Below, one piece after another: positions 46,951 through 59,523 of a DNA stretch of 64,000 nucleotides (position 1 is the stretch's first letter; the number at the start of each line of letters is the position of its first letter). The stretch is from Trichococcus sp. K1Tr (lineage in GTDB: Bacteria; Bacillota; Bacilli; Lactobacillales; Aerococcaceae), in the NCBI RefSeq assembly GCF_028309625.1, contig NZ_JAQMHR010000001.1:186001-250000 (forward strand), given 5' to 3'. The position numbers and the translations under genes were made by a program. Below the pieces are notes generated by a model. The model was not told where the DNA came from. It ran no database searches and saw only the letters and a program-made list of their open reading frames with translations.

Positions 46951-48966
46951 TTATTTTACCTCACAAACTACTAATGTTGGTTGCATCAAACCATCATTTA
47001 CTTTCATTAGTAACTTTCCTTGAATATTTAGAATTTCTGTTCCCAAATTATTTTTCACTCTAAACGAGCTTAAATTACCGAATGATGTAAAATGAATCGA
47101 TAGCCGTTCATCTACTAATTTGTCACTATATAATTGAATATCAGCATCGTTTATTTTTTCGACAAATATACTTTGTATTGAAAAAGGATACATTACATCG
47201 TTACCCATATCCTTTTTCCAATTATTCTCGTCATAATTTTTTGTTCCAATTCTAACGTCTACAGAAACCTCGGCAACGATTGCTTGTTCAATGCCTAGGT
47301 TAAAAAGAACTATCAAGTCATTAGATTCATTCGTTTCAACTCCTATAACATCTATGCTGGCAGTACGTTTTTTCCCTGTCTGTCCTGTGCTCCCTTTAGA
47401 TCCTATCCCAGTTGGCCCGACGGAAGATTTACCAACGACTTCATTTTTGGGAAGAAGTTTATCACCTATTTTTTTCCCTAAAACTGATGCCATAGAATGG
47501 TGTATTTCTTCTTGAGAACCATTGTATTTTTCATCTATTACTTTTGAATTGTTCCGCTTAATTCTTTCTATAATAGTAACTTTTGTATTATTTAGCGGAA
47601 TGTCTTCCCATTTTGCGTGATCAGACTTCTCTGTTTTTCTGAGATAATCTTCCAATGTATTGATATCTTTCTCCCTATATTGCTCATATAGCAGCCCTTC
47701 ACTATTGGGTATAAAAAATGAGAATAGAAATTTATCATCAAATGGTTGTATATCTTTTGACCAATCGCCGTTAATGTCATATTCGACTATCATCCCCGGT
47801 TTGCGAGCATAGGCAACTATTTTTGTATTTGTTTTTTCAAGCGCGCTGACATCACCATAACCAAAATATTCTAACGGGTGACACTCATTATCTGGCGGCA
47901 ACATTTTTAAATTACTATTATCATAGGCTCCATAAGATATCCACCCAACTATCCCATTATCAGAGCTTAATCCTCTTCTGCTCAATTTGATTGGCTCTAC
48001 ATTTACATCGCCATAACTTTCTTTTTTTATTCCTTGTAAATATAAATCATAGAATATTTTAAAAAATGGTTGGAATTTATCTGGACTTAAGATATTTCCG
48101 TTAATCGATGGAATTAAATACGCTCCATCAAAATATGGGTTTAGGATTCTTGGCGCGTACCATTTTTGAATTGCTATTTCAATTGCACTTTCTAAACTAG
48201 TTTCCCACCAATTTAACGCCTTGCATTCATCTTCATGTTTAGGTAAAAGTTTTTCTTCATCTATAAACGGAATAATAATTGTAGTCCCAGTTTCTCCATC
48301 TATATAAGGCTTAATTCCAAAAACATCTAAAACTGTGAGTATTTGATTATGATCAGTAAGTGGATATGTAGAATCAAATTCGTCAGTTTTATCTTTATCC
48401 TTTCTTCCCCACCAAGCTATACCACGATTATTATCTAATAATCTATTTTCTTGAGTAGAATCTTCTATAAGAGAACCCGCAAGTCTTTCTTCATAAGTTC
48501 CATCATTTAATTGTACTCTTGAATAATAAAGCACAATTCCATTTCCTAAACGAAAATAACTAGTTTTCCCAAGCCCCCATGATCCACCAGCTCCTGCTTG
48601 CTCTTGATTCTTTTGAATTGTGTAAATCAAATTATAGATATTGCCTTCTTTCGTTCTTACATCACCAATTAATCCCATCGTATTTTTATCAGAGATATAG
48701 ATAGCTTTCGAATTATTATTAGCATATCTTTCAATTAATACTGTAGTTAGGCCTTCCAAATGTTCAGCTAATGATTTTACGTCAAATTGGCATACACCTA
48801 CATTAACGTTGGTTGCTTTTACACCTGGAATCGTAGCATCTAAACTATTTTGAAAAGCTTCTCTAATCAACAAATCTACCAAAGGTAATGTATCATTTTG
48901 AAGAGAGCGCAGAACTCCTTTACCTTCGACACCCATTCTCTCTTGCTTCATCAATTCAATTTTCAA
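46951..48966 (-). CDS. GHKL ATPase, MutL/MORC-like, of the defence island
   Basis: A 671-residue protein with an N-terminal GHKL (Bergerat) ATPase. The N-box LLIREAFQNSLDA is at 32-44, the G1-type box ISDKNTMGL at 91-99, and the G2 lid GAGGSWGLGKTSYF at 125-138. Long unrecognised middle and C-terminal regions follow, with a Gly/Thr/Ser linker near 530-550 (VGPTGIGSKGSTGQTG). Such MutL/MORC relatives occur in restriction-like operons with Z1 helicases and likely act as ATP-gated DNA clamps. It overlaps the Z1 gene by 4 bases, implying a stoichiometric pair. Confidence 0.85.
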   Translation of the reverse strand: MKIELMKQERMGVEGKGVLRSLQNDTLPLVDLLIREAFQNSLDATIPGVKATNVNVGVCQFDVKSLAEHLEGLTTVLIERYANNNSKAIYISDKNTMGLIGDVRTKEGNIYNLIYTIQKNQEQAGAGGSWGLGKTSYFRLGNGIVLYYSRVQLNDGTYEERLAGSLIEDSTQENRLLDNNRGIAWWGRKDKDKTDEFDSTYPLTDHNQILTVLDVFGIKPYIDGETGTTIIIPFIDEEKLLPKHEDECKALNWWETSLESAIEIAIQKWYAPRILNPYFDGAYLIPSINGNILSPDKFQPFFKIFYDLYLQGIKKESYGDVNVEPIKLSRRGLSSDNGIVGWISYGAYDNSNLKMLPPDNECHPLEYFGYGDVSALEKTNTKIVAYARKPGMIVEYDINGDWSKDIQPFDDKFLFSFFIPNSEGLLYEQYREKDINTLEDYLRKTEKSDHAKWEDIPLNNTKVTIIERIKRNNSKVIDEKYNGSQEEIHHSMASVLGKKIGDKLLPKNEVVGKSSVGPTGIGSKGSTGQTGKKRTASIDVIGVETNESNDLIVLFNLGIEQAIVAEVSVDVRIGTKNYDENNWKKDMGNDVMYPFSIQSIFVEKINDADIQLYSDKLVDERLSIHFTSFGNLSSFRVKNNLGTEILNIQGKLLMKVNDGLMQPTLVVCEVK

Positions 48967-51779
48967 AATTCTTCCTCCAAATCAGCATTGCTATCATCAG
49001 GCTTTAGATGAACCATCAGTGATGTAGCAACATTTTTCCCTTTTTTCATACCCGGAATCATTAGGCTTATACCAATAATATCTTGTGAAAAATCTAGCGG
49101 AATACGTCTACTCTTCTTATTATTTATCACAGTTGGTTTTGAATCTTTGTCTATTCGGTAAATCACTAATTGAGGGACGTCCGAAAACCCGTGTTCTTCA
49201 CGAATTATACGAACTTCTTCAATTTTTTTAGTTCCTTTAATTTCGTCATCATTTAGTTCAATTATATCGGATAGCAAATCTTTAGGCGATCTAAGTGCTC
49301 CTATACTAATAGTTTTACCATCACTTTGCCCTTTCCCCAATATCGTACGCGAAACTTTTGCAACATTAAATCCATGTATTTTCCATGTGTTATTCTCATC
49401 TTTATTTTCAATAATATTTCCTTTTGAACTTAAAACTACACTCCAGTTTGCCAATAAATTATCATTATCGACTGTATCACACCACTCAATAAATGCCTTT
49501 AAATTACTAAACATTAAATCTTTATCCGAAGCAATGTATTTACTGAAAAATTTTTCTTTAATAATTTGATAGTCTACGCCAGTCCAAACCAACCTTGATT
49601 CATTAACGATAGGAGTTTGTAGACTATTCAAAAATTCTTCAGTGACAATAATATTACTGTTTAATTCATCATAATCATCTTTAAATAGGATTGTTTGTTT
49701 TTGAATTCCCTCAAAATCCAATTCTGCTGCTATTGCACTTTGCATCTTATTTTTAGACGTAACCTGAATAAACGCATTGTTCGGAGAGTTTTTAACTCTT
49801 ACTCCAAATTCCTTCGGAGTTTTTCCTAATCTGCTAAATCCTTCAATATCATCACGTAATTCTTCATCAAGTTGAGTAACGAATTCAAATCGTTCTTTTA
49901 CTACTTCATTTAACCAAATTCTAGGATATACCTCATAGCCAATTCTGTAACCAAACCATCTTCCCATTTGCATTAAGGTATCTGATGCAATAGTGTTTCT
50001 CATGAAATATGAAGTAGTAAGGCCTTCCAATGTTAAACCCCTCGAAAGTGTATTACCACCTATAACAATAAATGTGGTCGCAAAGCCTGGGTCATTAGAT
50101 TTATCTGGATATACTAATCTGACGAATTCATCATCAGATCCTGAAGACTTACTATTATCAATACACAGATGGATTCCTTTAGTATACTTTTTTGCCCCAT
50201 CCTCATCTAATTTTATTCTCGTTAAATATTCTGATTTGTCTCTCGCTAATAGTGCTCTCAACCCTTTTTCAATTACGTCCCATTCAGGATAATCTGATAC
50301 ATTTTCTGTCGAAATGCTGTATTCTGGCATACCTGTTAAAAAATCTTTTTTTGTAAAGTCAATTGATTCAGTTAAATACAATTTTTCACATTGTTTTAAA
50401 AAACCATCAGAGTCTACATCTCTAATATGCTTAAGATAATTTTTAATTACTTCTTCGATTCTTTCATGTTCGCTGACTACGTGACTAGTGTGAACAAGCA
50501 TACTAATTGGCCTTTTATATCCTCCATTTTTCATAGCCACACTTGTCATCAAAAACCATTGTATTGCCTTTATAAGACTCATTGGCGCTTGAAAGTACTC
50601 TTCTTTGTGAATTTGGTTTAGCAATTCAGTATCTGTTTTCGTAATTTCTCTAACAATGTCTAATGAGGGATTCTGCTCTGGTTCAGATAATCCAAAAATC
50701 TGTTTTGGCCCGATATAATTTTTGGAAGTGGGTAAGGAAATAATAAAATCTTTCGGATATAGCGAATAATTTGACGATTCATTTAGTACATTTGCATAGG
50801 GTGTAGCTGTATAACAAATGTAATTAACTGCTTTTAATTTTTTGTCATCGTATCCATTTACTAAATTCATTATATGGTTATTAATTGCTGTACGCTCTTG
50901 TTTCTCTTTTTCCGATAAAGTTATATCCATTCTCTTTGTATTTATACTTGCCTGATCTGCTTCATCATCGATAATCAGTATCTTTAATTGCTTTATTTTG
51001 GATTCGTTTGAATATAAGTACTTAACTAACTTTTCTAACCTAACACTATTTTTTAAAACTACACTCAAATGTCTTCTACCACCCGAACTATCTTTACTTA
51101 AATTTAATCTATCTATCTGATCAGCGGGTGTAGAAAATTTAGTTGGGTGAGGGTTTTTTATAATTTGCCAATTAATATTCCCTGGAGAATTTAAATCATC
51201 GTACAATCTTTTTTCTGTTTGTTCACGCAAATTATCAATCATACCAGAAAGAACGATAAAATAATTAAACCCATAATCAGCTGCCATTGCAATTAACCCA
51301 GCCATGTTGGCTGTTTTACCAGATTGAACGTTCCCTAAAACAAGTCCTTTAACGGGCTCTATTTCTTCAGTATTTTGACTTAACATTTGAAGTATTTGAA
51401 AAGCTGACTTTTCAATATTGTTTATTGATTCTACATCCCACTTTTTTGAACTTAATCTTTTTCTATATAGTTGCCAAGCTGAATGTGATGACTTTGAAAT
51501 CTGGGCATCATTCTTTGTCCCTTCAGCTAATTTATTCAATTCATTTATAATAGGGCTCTCAAGCTCTCTTAGGTAGTTTACTAATTGGCACCATTCATCC
51601 ATTGTATATTCATACTTCGAAGAAATTATTGTAATCAACAGTTTCATCTTTGTATCAAAAGCAAGGTCATCACCCAATAGAAAAGATAGCGATTCTATTT
51701 CTTCCCATGTTTTATTCTCTGTTCTCCATCCTTCAATACTAGCTATAGATTTATCGTGAATATTATCTTTAAAATCCAT
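48963..51779 (-). CDS. Z1-domain superfamily II helicase/ATPase
   Basis: A 938-residue Z1 protein. Walker A LVLGNVQSGKTANMAGL is at 147-163, the DEAD-like ILIIDDEADQASIN near 270, motif III YTATPYANVLNE, and the Z1 signature GGNTLSRGLTLEGLTTSYF with QMGRWFGYRIGYE further on. Z1 helicases occur with MutL/MORC-like ATPases in phage-defence and restriction-like loci and probably translocate on invading DNA. It is the first gene of the minus-strand operon; an extended -10 lies about 110 bases upstream. GGGGGAG precedes ATG 51779. Confidence 0.92.
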   Translation of the reverse strand: MDFKDNIHDKSIASIEGWRTENKTWEEIESLSFLLGDDLAFDTKMKLLITIISSKYEYTMDEWCQLVNYLRELESPIINELNKLAEGTKNDAQISKSSHSAWQLYRKRLSSKKWDVESINNIEKSAFQILQMLSQNTEEIEPVKGLVLGNVQSGKTANMAGLIAMAADYGFNYFIVLSGMIDNLREQTEKRLYDDLNSPGNINWQIIKNPHPTKFSTPADQIDRLNLSKDSSGGRRHLSVVLKNSVRLEKLVKYLYSNESKIKQLKILIIDDEADQASINTKRMDITLSEKEKQERTAINNHIMNLVNGYDDKKLKAVNYICYTATPYANVLNESSNYSLYPKDFIISLPTSKNYIGPKQIFGLSEPEQNPSLDIVREITKTDTELLNQIHKEEYFQAPMSLIKAIQWFLMTSVAMKNGGYKRPISMLVHTSHVVSEHERIEEVIKNYLKHIRDVDSDGFLKQCEKLYLTESIDFTKKDFLTGMPEYSISTENVSDYPEWDVIEKGLRALLARDKSEYLTRIKLDEDGAKKYTKGIHLCIDNSKSSGSDDEFVRLVYPDKSNDPGFATTFIVIGGNTLSRGLTLEGLTTSYFMRNTIASDTLMQMGRWFGYRIGYEVYPRIWLNEVVKERFEFVTQLDEELRDDIEGFSRLGKTPKEFGVRVKNSPNNAFIQVTSKNKMQSAIAAELDFEGIQKQTILFKDDYDELNSNIIVTEEFLNSLQTPIVNESRLVWTGVDYQIIKEKFFSKYIASDKDLMFSNLKAFIEWCDTVDNDNLLANWSVVLSSKGNIIENKDENNTWKIHGFNVAKVSRTILGKGQSDGKTISIGALRSPKDLLSDIIELNDDEIKGTKKIEEVRIIREEHGFSDVPQLVIYRIDKDSKPTVINNKKSRRIPLDFSQDIIGISLMIPGMKKGKNVATSLMVHLKPDDSNADLEEEF

Positions 51780-51887
51780 CTCTGTCTCCCCCTATATTCA
51801 TAATTCAATAATTATTAATTGCTAATCTGGTACTATAAGTAATAAATATTTAAACTCGTTACATTACTTGGGAATATTTCATCACTA

Positions 51888-51896
51888 ATTATAGCA
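51888..51896 (-). promoter_or_regulatory. Extended -10 promoter of the defence operon
   Basis: The minus strand reads TGCTATAAT (TGn plus TATAAT). No convincing -35 is at the usual spacing. It lies about 110 bases upstream of the Z1 start codon. Confidence 0.55.
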
Positions 51897-51928
51897 TTTT
51901 TTATAAGTAATTTTTCTTGTTTTCTAAC

Positions 51929-51977
51929 AAAATATTACAAACCTAATATTCTAAGAATATTAGGTTTGTAATATTTT
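51929..51977. repeat. Perfect 49-bp palindrome between the defence operon and vsr
   Basis: Two exact 24-base arms (51929-51952 and 51954-51977) with a single-base centre; the arms contain ATATTACAAACC and GGTTTGTAATAT. It lies about 35 bases upstream of the Z1 promoter -10 and 167 bases before vsr. Neither neighbour ends here, so it is not their terminator. It may be an operator, a cruciform site, or the terminator of a lost gene. Confidence 0.85.
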
Positions 51978-52143
51978 TACCTCAACAACTTTTCGTGAAT
52001 ATAATTAAAATACGATGATTAAACAATAGTAATTCGGTATTCCTTATTTCTTGCAAGGCAAAATTCATCTATTAGATTATAAATCAAGAAAGTATCATTA
52101 TAAGTGACTTCTAGTTATAATTATTTTAGGAAGGTGAACTCGT

Positions 52144-52578
52144 ATGGCTGATAAAATCACTTCTGAACAACGTAGCGAAATTATGCGAACTATTAAAGCA
52201 CAATCACATTTAGAGAATACCGTTGCTAAGGAACTTTATAGGCGTGGCATTCGTTATAGAAGAAACAACAAGAAGTTAATGGGGAATCCTGATATTTCCA
52301 TCCAAAAGTACAAGGTAGTTATTTTCATTGATTCCTGCTTCTGGCATTGTTGCCCTATTCACGGTAATATACCTAAAAGTAATATTGAATATTGGGTGAG
52401 AAAATTAGATAGAAACGCAAAAAGAGATATTGAAGTGAACAAATATTATGTGGATAATGGGTGGTACATCCTCAGAGTGTGGGAACACGATTTACAAAAT
52501 AATTTTGAATCTACAATTGAGCGGATTATTGCCTTCGTGAAAGAAGCAAAAATAAGTCTTATCTCAAGAAAATTATAA
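52144..52578 (+). CDS. vsr: Very short patch repair (Vsr) endonuclease
   Basis: A 144-residue Vsr. Family motifs are present: EIMRTIKAQSHLEN at the start, catalytic Asp 50 in GNPDISI, and FIDSCFWHCCPIHGNIPKSNIEYWVRKLDRNAKRD, which carries zinc and active-site residues (the canonical FVDGCFWHGC is changed to FIDSCFWHCC). Vsr nicks T:G mismatches made by deamination of 5-methylcytosine at methyltransferase sites. Here it must serve the cytosine methyltransferase at the far end of the island. AGGAAGGTGA lies before ATG 52144. It runs opposite to the six-gene operon. Confidence 0.92.
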   Translation: MADKITSEQRSEIMRTIKAQSHLENTVAKELYRRGIRYRRNNKKLMGNPDISIQKYKVVIFIDSCFWHCCPIHGNIPKSNIEYWVRKLDRNAKRDIEVNKYYVDNGWYILRVWEHDLQNNFESTIERIIAFVKEAKISLISRKL

Positions 52579-53311
52579 GAATAATTTTGCTAGCACCACC
52601 GTCTTACAATAACTGTGATTCCGAAATTACATTCCGTGCATAATTACCCTACTGACAAATTTTTAAGATATACCCTTTCGGATAGCACATTATCAAAAAA
52701 ATTTTACTGATATTTTAGTATAATTATTAGCAGTATACGGGTGTGTCATCAATGTAATTCAAATGCATATTTTAACTCTTGTTAAAGTATGTTCCCAGAT
52801 CTTATGAAAAATTAGAAAACGTAAAGAGGCTGGTGTTTGAATTGGTCATTTAAAAATTGTTTTCACGGTATGCAATATTTAGTTATTTCCTTTAACTTAA
52901 TTATCTTAATAGTCATATATTTATTCAATCTACTTTAAAGATTGCATCGCAAAGGCAGAAGGCTTATTTAAATTTTATTTTTTTAAAGAAAGTAGAGAAA
53001 ATACAAAACTCTTTACGATTCGTTTCAGTCTATTATTTTTTGACACTCATTAACCGATTGGTTCCTTTTACCAAGTATTTGACCTGACTTCATACTCTTT
53101 AATACTTGATAATGCAAAAGCGCGAAAATCCCCAAAAAATGAGAATTTCCGCGCTTTTGGATTGTCGTAGTCTGATAATGAAAGAGAATAATACTACGAA
53201 ATCCAGTAATTTTATTGTTTAGCCACCACGTGATGCTTAGGAACCTACTTAAAACTATATGCTGTATCTTTAGTATTGTAGGCCAGAAAATATATCCTGC
53301 CTCTAAACAAT
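52579..53311. other. Gene-free right border of the defence island
   Basis: A+T-rich with no credible gene; it contains the bglA terminator at 53116-53158. A minus-strand frame over 53025-53348 runs through that terminator and has no recognisable sequence. No insertion-sequence end or attachment repeat was found by eye. Confidence 0.6.
53116..53158 (-). terminator. Terminator of the bgl operon
   Basis: AAAAGCGCG (53116-53124) pairs with CGCGCTTTT (53150-53158), with an inner AAAT/ATTT pair. On the minus strand it lies about 155 bases after the bglA stop. Confidence 0.75.
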
Positions 53312-56561
<3,250 letters not shown>

Positions 56562-56566
56562 AATTG

Positions 56567-57412
56567 CTACCTCCTGGTATCTTGTCTTTGGGTTACACGC
56601 ATGACATGCAGAGTAAGATAGACATCTTCGTCATTGGACATCAAAACTTGATGCTTATTGTAGATGTACACTTTGATTTTTTGTACGCACTGGAATGCTT
56701 CTGGATAGAGCGTTTTCACTTGCATATAAAGTTCATTCTCTTGCTGTTCATGAAGATCATGTGAGACGATGCGTTGCGCAAAATACTGTAGATGCGTAAT
56801 GAAACGAGCGTAATTCATGGAGTTTTCGTCCAAGGTTATTTTATATTGATACTTAACAATATTTAAAATATCCTGAACCATTTCTGTAATCGCTAATGTG
56901 GTTTCCATATCTTGTTTATTGGTTTGAATATTAACGAAATGCAGCGCAATTGAGACAGCCTCATCATCATTCAAAGTTATTCCGGTTTTGCTTTGGATGA
57001 TTTTTAAAGCGTTTAGGCCAATGTCATATTCTTTTTTGTAGAATTTTTTTATTTCCCAAGCAAGTGGACTCTTTAAAAAATACCCATCCTTGCTTCTTTT
57101 GAGCGCAAATTCGATATGATCTATCAATGTTAGATAGATGTAATCATTGATGATCATCTTATGATTTCTCGTAGCATATTCTACAATTTCATCGATCATG
57201 TATATATGTTCGGGTGGTATCTTTCCGAGCAAGTAGCTAAAATGCTCGACCATTTCATGAGTATCCAGAACAAATATTTTATCGACTTCTTCCTCGTTGA
57301 CAAATTGGCCTATCTTCCTCTTAAATCCAATGCCGTTAGCCAGAACTATGAGCTCATTTGTCCCTTTTTTCACCAACACTGCATTGTTATTAAGTATCTG
57401 CTTTATCTTCAT
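56567..57412 (-). CDS. licT: BglG-family transcription antiterminator LicT
   Basis: A 281-residue antiterminator. The N-terminal CAT RNA-binding domain is MKIKQILNNNAVLV...GIGFKRKIGQ (1-~58). PRD1 (~65-170) has the family His segments DTHEMVEHFSYLL and TLIDHIEFALKR. PRD2 (~175-281) has AVSIALHFVNIQ and FITHLQYFAQRI. It binds the RAT in its own leader and prevents the terminator when beta-glucosides are present. AAGGTGGTG precedes ATG 57412. Confidence 0.94.
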   Translation of the reverse strand: MKIKQILNNNAVLVKKGTNELIVLANGIGFKRKIGQFVNEEEVDKIFVLDTHEMVEHFSYLLGKIPPEHIYMIDEIVEYATRNHKMIINDYIYLTLIDHIEFALKRSKDGYFLKSPLAWEIKKFYKKEYDIGLNALKIIQSKTGITLNDDEAVSIALHFVNIQTNKQDMETTLAITEMVQDILNIVKYQYKITLDENSMNYARFITHLQYFAQRIVSHDLHEQQENELYMQVKTLYPEAFQCVQKIKVYIYNKHQVLMSNDEDVYLTLHVMRVTQRQDTRR

Positions 57413-57444
57413 ATTCTTCACCACCTTAAATTTTCACCACAAAA

Positions 57445-57501
57445 AGACCTAAGATAAATTTTTCACACCAAATAAAGGTATAAAAATTTTATCTTAGGTC
57501 T
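57445..57501 (-). terminator. Leader terminator of licT-bglP-bglA
   Basis: AGACCTAAGATAAA (57445-57458) pairs perfectly with TTTATCTTAGGTCT (57488-57501); TTTTTG follows on the minus strand. Its 5' arm overlaps the RAT. Confidence 0.92.
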
Positions 57502-57523
57502 GCCTGTTTCCAGTAACACTCCT
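57496..57523 (-). promoter_or_regulatory. Ribonucleic antiterminator (RAT) for LicT
   Basis: The minus strand begins AGGAGTGTTACTGG and ends CAGGCAGACCT, the imperfect stem of a LicT/BglG-type RAT. It shares its last six bases with the terminator stem, so binding of LicT and termination exclude each other. Confidence 0.9.
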
Positions 57524-57568
57524 AGTTATTGCGAATACTATATCGCAACCGCTCTCATCTACTCCAAC

Positions 57569-57597
57569 ATTCTACAAAACGATTTATACTTTGTCAA
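57569..57597 (-). promoter_or_regulatory. Promoter of licT-bglP-bglA
   Basis: Minus-strand -35 TTGACA (57592-57597) and -10 TAGAAT (57569-57574) with a 17-base spacer. No clear cre box was recognised. Confidence 0.8.
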
Positions 57598-57630
57598 TAA
57601 TTTTCTTTTTCATAAAATTATACCTAAACA

Positions 57631-57656
57631 AAAAGATGCTCTCGATTAAGAGAGCA
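57631..57656 (-). terminator. Terminator of the MFS transporter gene
   Basis: TGCTCTC/GAGAGCA (57637-57643, 57650-57656) with a 6-base loop, followed on the minus strand by ATCTTTTTG. Confidence 0.8.
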
Positions 57657-57704
57657 CCCTTTCAAATCTCGTTCAGATAACAATTTTTGATTATATATAG
57701 GTCG

Positions 57705-58964
57705 TTAAGCCCTTTTGAGCTCACGTTTCCTTAACGTTACCGCGAAGAAGAACGATGCTAAGCATACAACCATGAAGGCGATGCTGACGAGGATTGTCGT
57801 GTTGTAGCTGCCGCTTGCATCATAGAAGTAGCCCAGCAGAGGGCCGCCCAAAGCTAAACCCAGGCTGCTTGCTGTCGATAAGATGCCCCAAATAGCAGTG
57901 AATTCTTTTTTCCCTAAAATATCAAACGTCACTAATTGGTTCATTACGGCAGGAACACCTGTGCTGACTGCATAAATCATCGCTGCTCCGGTTAAGATAG
58001 TGATGTTATCCGTTGCGGCAAAGATGCAGAATGCTAGGATATAGATAATCGTGAAGATGTAGAAAGCTTTTGTTGCACCCAACTTGTCACTGGCGATGCC
58101 CATGATGATCTTGGAAGCGATCATGACGATGGCCGCGATCGACAAAACCATACCTGCTTGAACATCAGTCGCACCTTTTGTCGTAAAGAAAATCGGAATC
58201 TGTTGGGTGAATGTGGAAATCATTGCGAAACACACGAATGACAAGGCCAATAAGTAGAATACTGGCGAACGCAATGCTTGCGCATAGGTCATATCCGTAT
58301 CTTTATGGTTGGTGTGAACCGTCGAAGAATCATTCGTTGCTTGTTCTGCTACAGCTGCATGTGAATCTTCCGTCACGCCATAAGGCAACATGCCGACGTC
58401 AGCGGGCTTTTCGATCAACAGGAACGCTCCCAGGAACAATGCCACAGCGTACATGCCGCCCAATAATAAGAATCCTTTTTCCCAGCCATAATTTTGAATG
58501 AAAGATGGGACAATTGCACTGGTAATCGCCGTGCTTAAGCCGATTGATGCAGCAACGAGTCCCATAATCAAGCCATGGCTTTTGCGGAACCAATTATTCA
58601 CAAGCGTTACAGAAACGATTGCTGTTGACGACATCATAAATATGCCGATGACGATTGCCCCCAAGTAGAATGCAAGCAAGGATTTACCGTTGGACAACAG
58701 GAAGAATCCTAGCGCTCCGAAAATACCACCTAAGATAGATGTTTTCCGCAAGCCAATTTTAGGCAGCAAAAATTTGGTGACTAAAGGTACCGCTACAATC
58801 CCGGTCAAATTAAGGAAGCTGCCCACCAAACTAAATTGAGAAACAGAAAATCCGGTTGCTTCTGTTACCGGTTTGAAAAACGATGCCAACCCATTCATCG
58901 GAATCCCTACACCAAGCATCAACAGCATACCGGCAATGATAATCCGTATATATTTTTTCGACAA
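57705..58964 (-). CDS. MFS transporter
   Basis: A 419-residue major facilitator with 12 predicted membrane segments. A hydrophilic central loop (~205-230, TEDSHAAVAEQATNDSSTVHTNHKD) separates the two halves. LLPKIGLRKTSILGG after helix 2 and NNWFRKSHGLIMGLVAASIGLS fit the OFA/monocarboxylate-like MFS branch, but the substrate cannot be read from the sequence. The start is TTG 58964 with GAGGAG 10 bases upstream. It stands alone, with its own terminator. Confidence 0.85.
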   Translation of the reverse strand: MSKKYIRIIIAGMLLMLGVGIPMNGLASFFKPVTEATGFSVSQFSLVGSFLNLTGIVAVPLVTKFLLPKIGLRKTSILGGIFGALGFFLLSNGKSLLAFYLGAIVIGIFMMSSTAIVSVTLVNNWFRKSHGLIMGLVAASIGLSTAITSAIVPSFIQNYGWEKGFLLLGGMYAVALFLGAFLLIEKPADVGMLPYGVTEDSHAAVAEQATNDSSTVHTNHKDTDMTYAQALRSPVFYLLALSFVCFAMISTFTQQIPIFFTTKGATDVQAGMVLSIAAIVMIASKIIMGIASDKLGATKAFYIFTIIYILAFCIFAATDNITILTGAAMIYAVSTGVPAVMNQLVTFDILGKKEFTAIWGILSTASSLGLALGGPLLGYFYDASGSYNTTILVSIAFMVVCLASFFFAVTLRKRELKRA

Positions 58965-59440
58965 AATAAAACGCTCCTCACAATTTTATATTTTTGTGTT
59001 GTTCAAAATTAATCCACCATTTGTAACTGGATATATACTCTCTCACAGATGGTGGTTCATCCTGTAATGTAAATATATTTATCCACACCAGAAATACCGC
59101 TTTCATTTATGGGACATTATTCACATATGTTCTCATTTGAATGCAATTTTTCAGGTAGTTAGCAAATGGACTCAGACTGATTAACTGTTATTTGTTCAGA
59201 TTAATTATCAGAATGCATCCGTACCAACATCCCTCATTATAAAGAGTCCATCTGACAAGTCAAACGGGAAAAATTCCACAGAATCCGCTTTCCACCTTGC
59301 AACAACAACGTTTTTCTGAAATGTTGTCCAAATTTCAACTTTTTATTGAATTCTATATAAATTGCATTATAATCCGCTATATTATCTTTTTTATTAACAG
59401 CATTACGGATCTATTTTCACAATATTCGATCGAGAAATAC
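58965..59440. other. Intergenic region upstream of the MFS gene
   Basis: About 475 bases, A+T-rich, with no credible gene. It must contain the MFS promoter. A CCACCATTTG/CAGATGGTGG-type inverted repeat occurs around 59011-59054 and may be an operator; this is a weak observation. Confidence 0.45.
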
Positions 59441-59472
59441 AAAAAGGCCGGAACCGAAGTCCCGACCTTTTT
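59441..59472 (-). terminator. Terminator of the amino-acid ABC operon
   Basis: AAAAAGGCCGGAAC (59441-59454) pairs with GTCCCGACCTTTTT (59459-59472) with two weak pairs and a 4-base loop; T runs flank it. Confidence 0.85.
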
Positions 59473-59523
59473 GTGTATTGGGGATACTATTATCGCTGAC
59501 TAAGACGACAATTGCATCTCTTA

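Larger units (their letters stand above)
51780..52143. other. Divergent intergenic region of the defence island
   Basis: Very A+T-rich. It holds the Z1 promoter and the 49-bp palindrome. A TATAAT at 52116-52121 is a possible vsr -10, without a clear -35. Confidence 0.6.

Noticed and set aside
42929-51779. Standard MZA system
   Set aside because: Z1 and a MutL-like ATPase are present, but no AIPR effector was recognised, and a PLD nuclease and methyltransferase are included; the match is partial.
42929-52578. Prophage or integrative element
   Set aside because: No integrase, structural, replication or conjugation gene is present, and no attachment repeat was seen at either border.
52579-53115. 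Small genes in the right border of the defence island
   Set aside because: Only short A+T-rich frames without ribosome binding sites occur.
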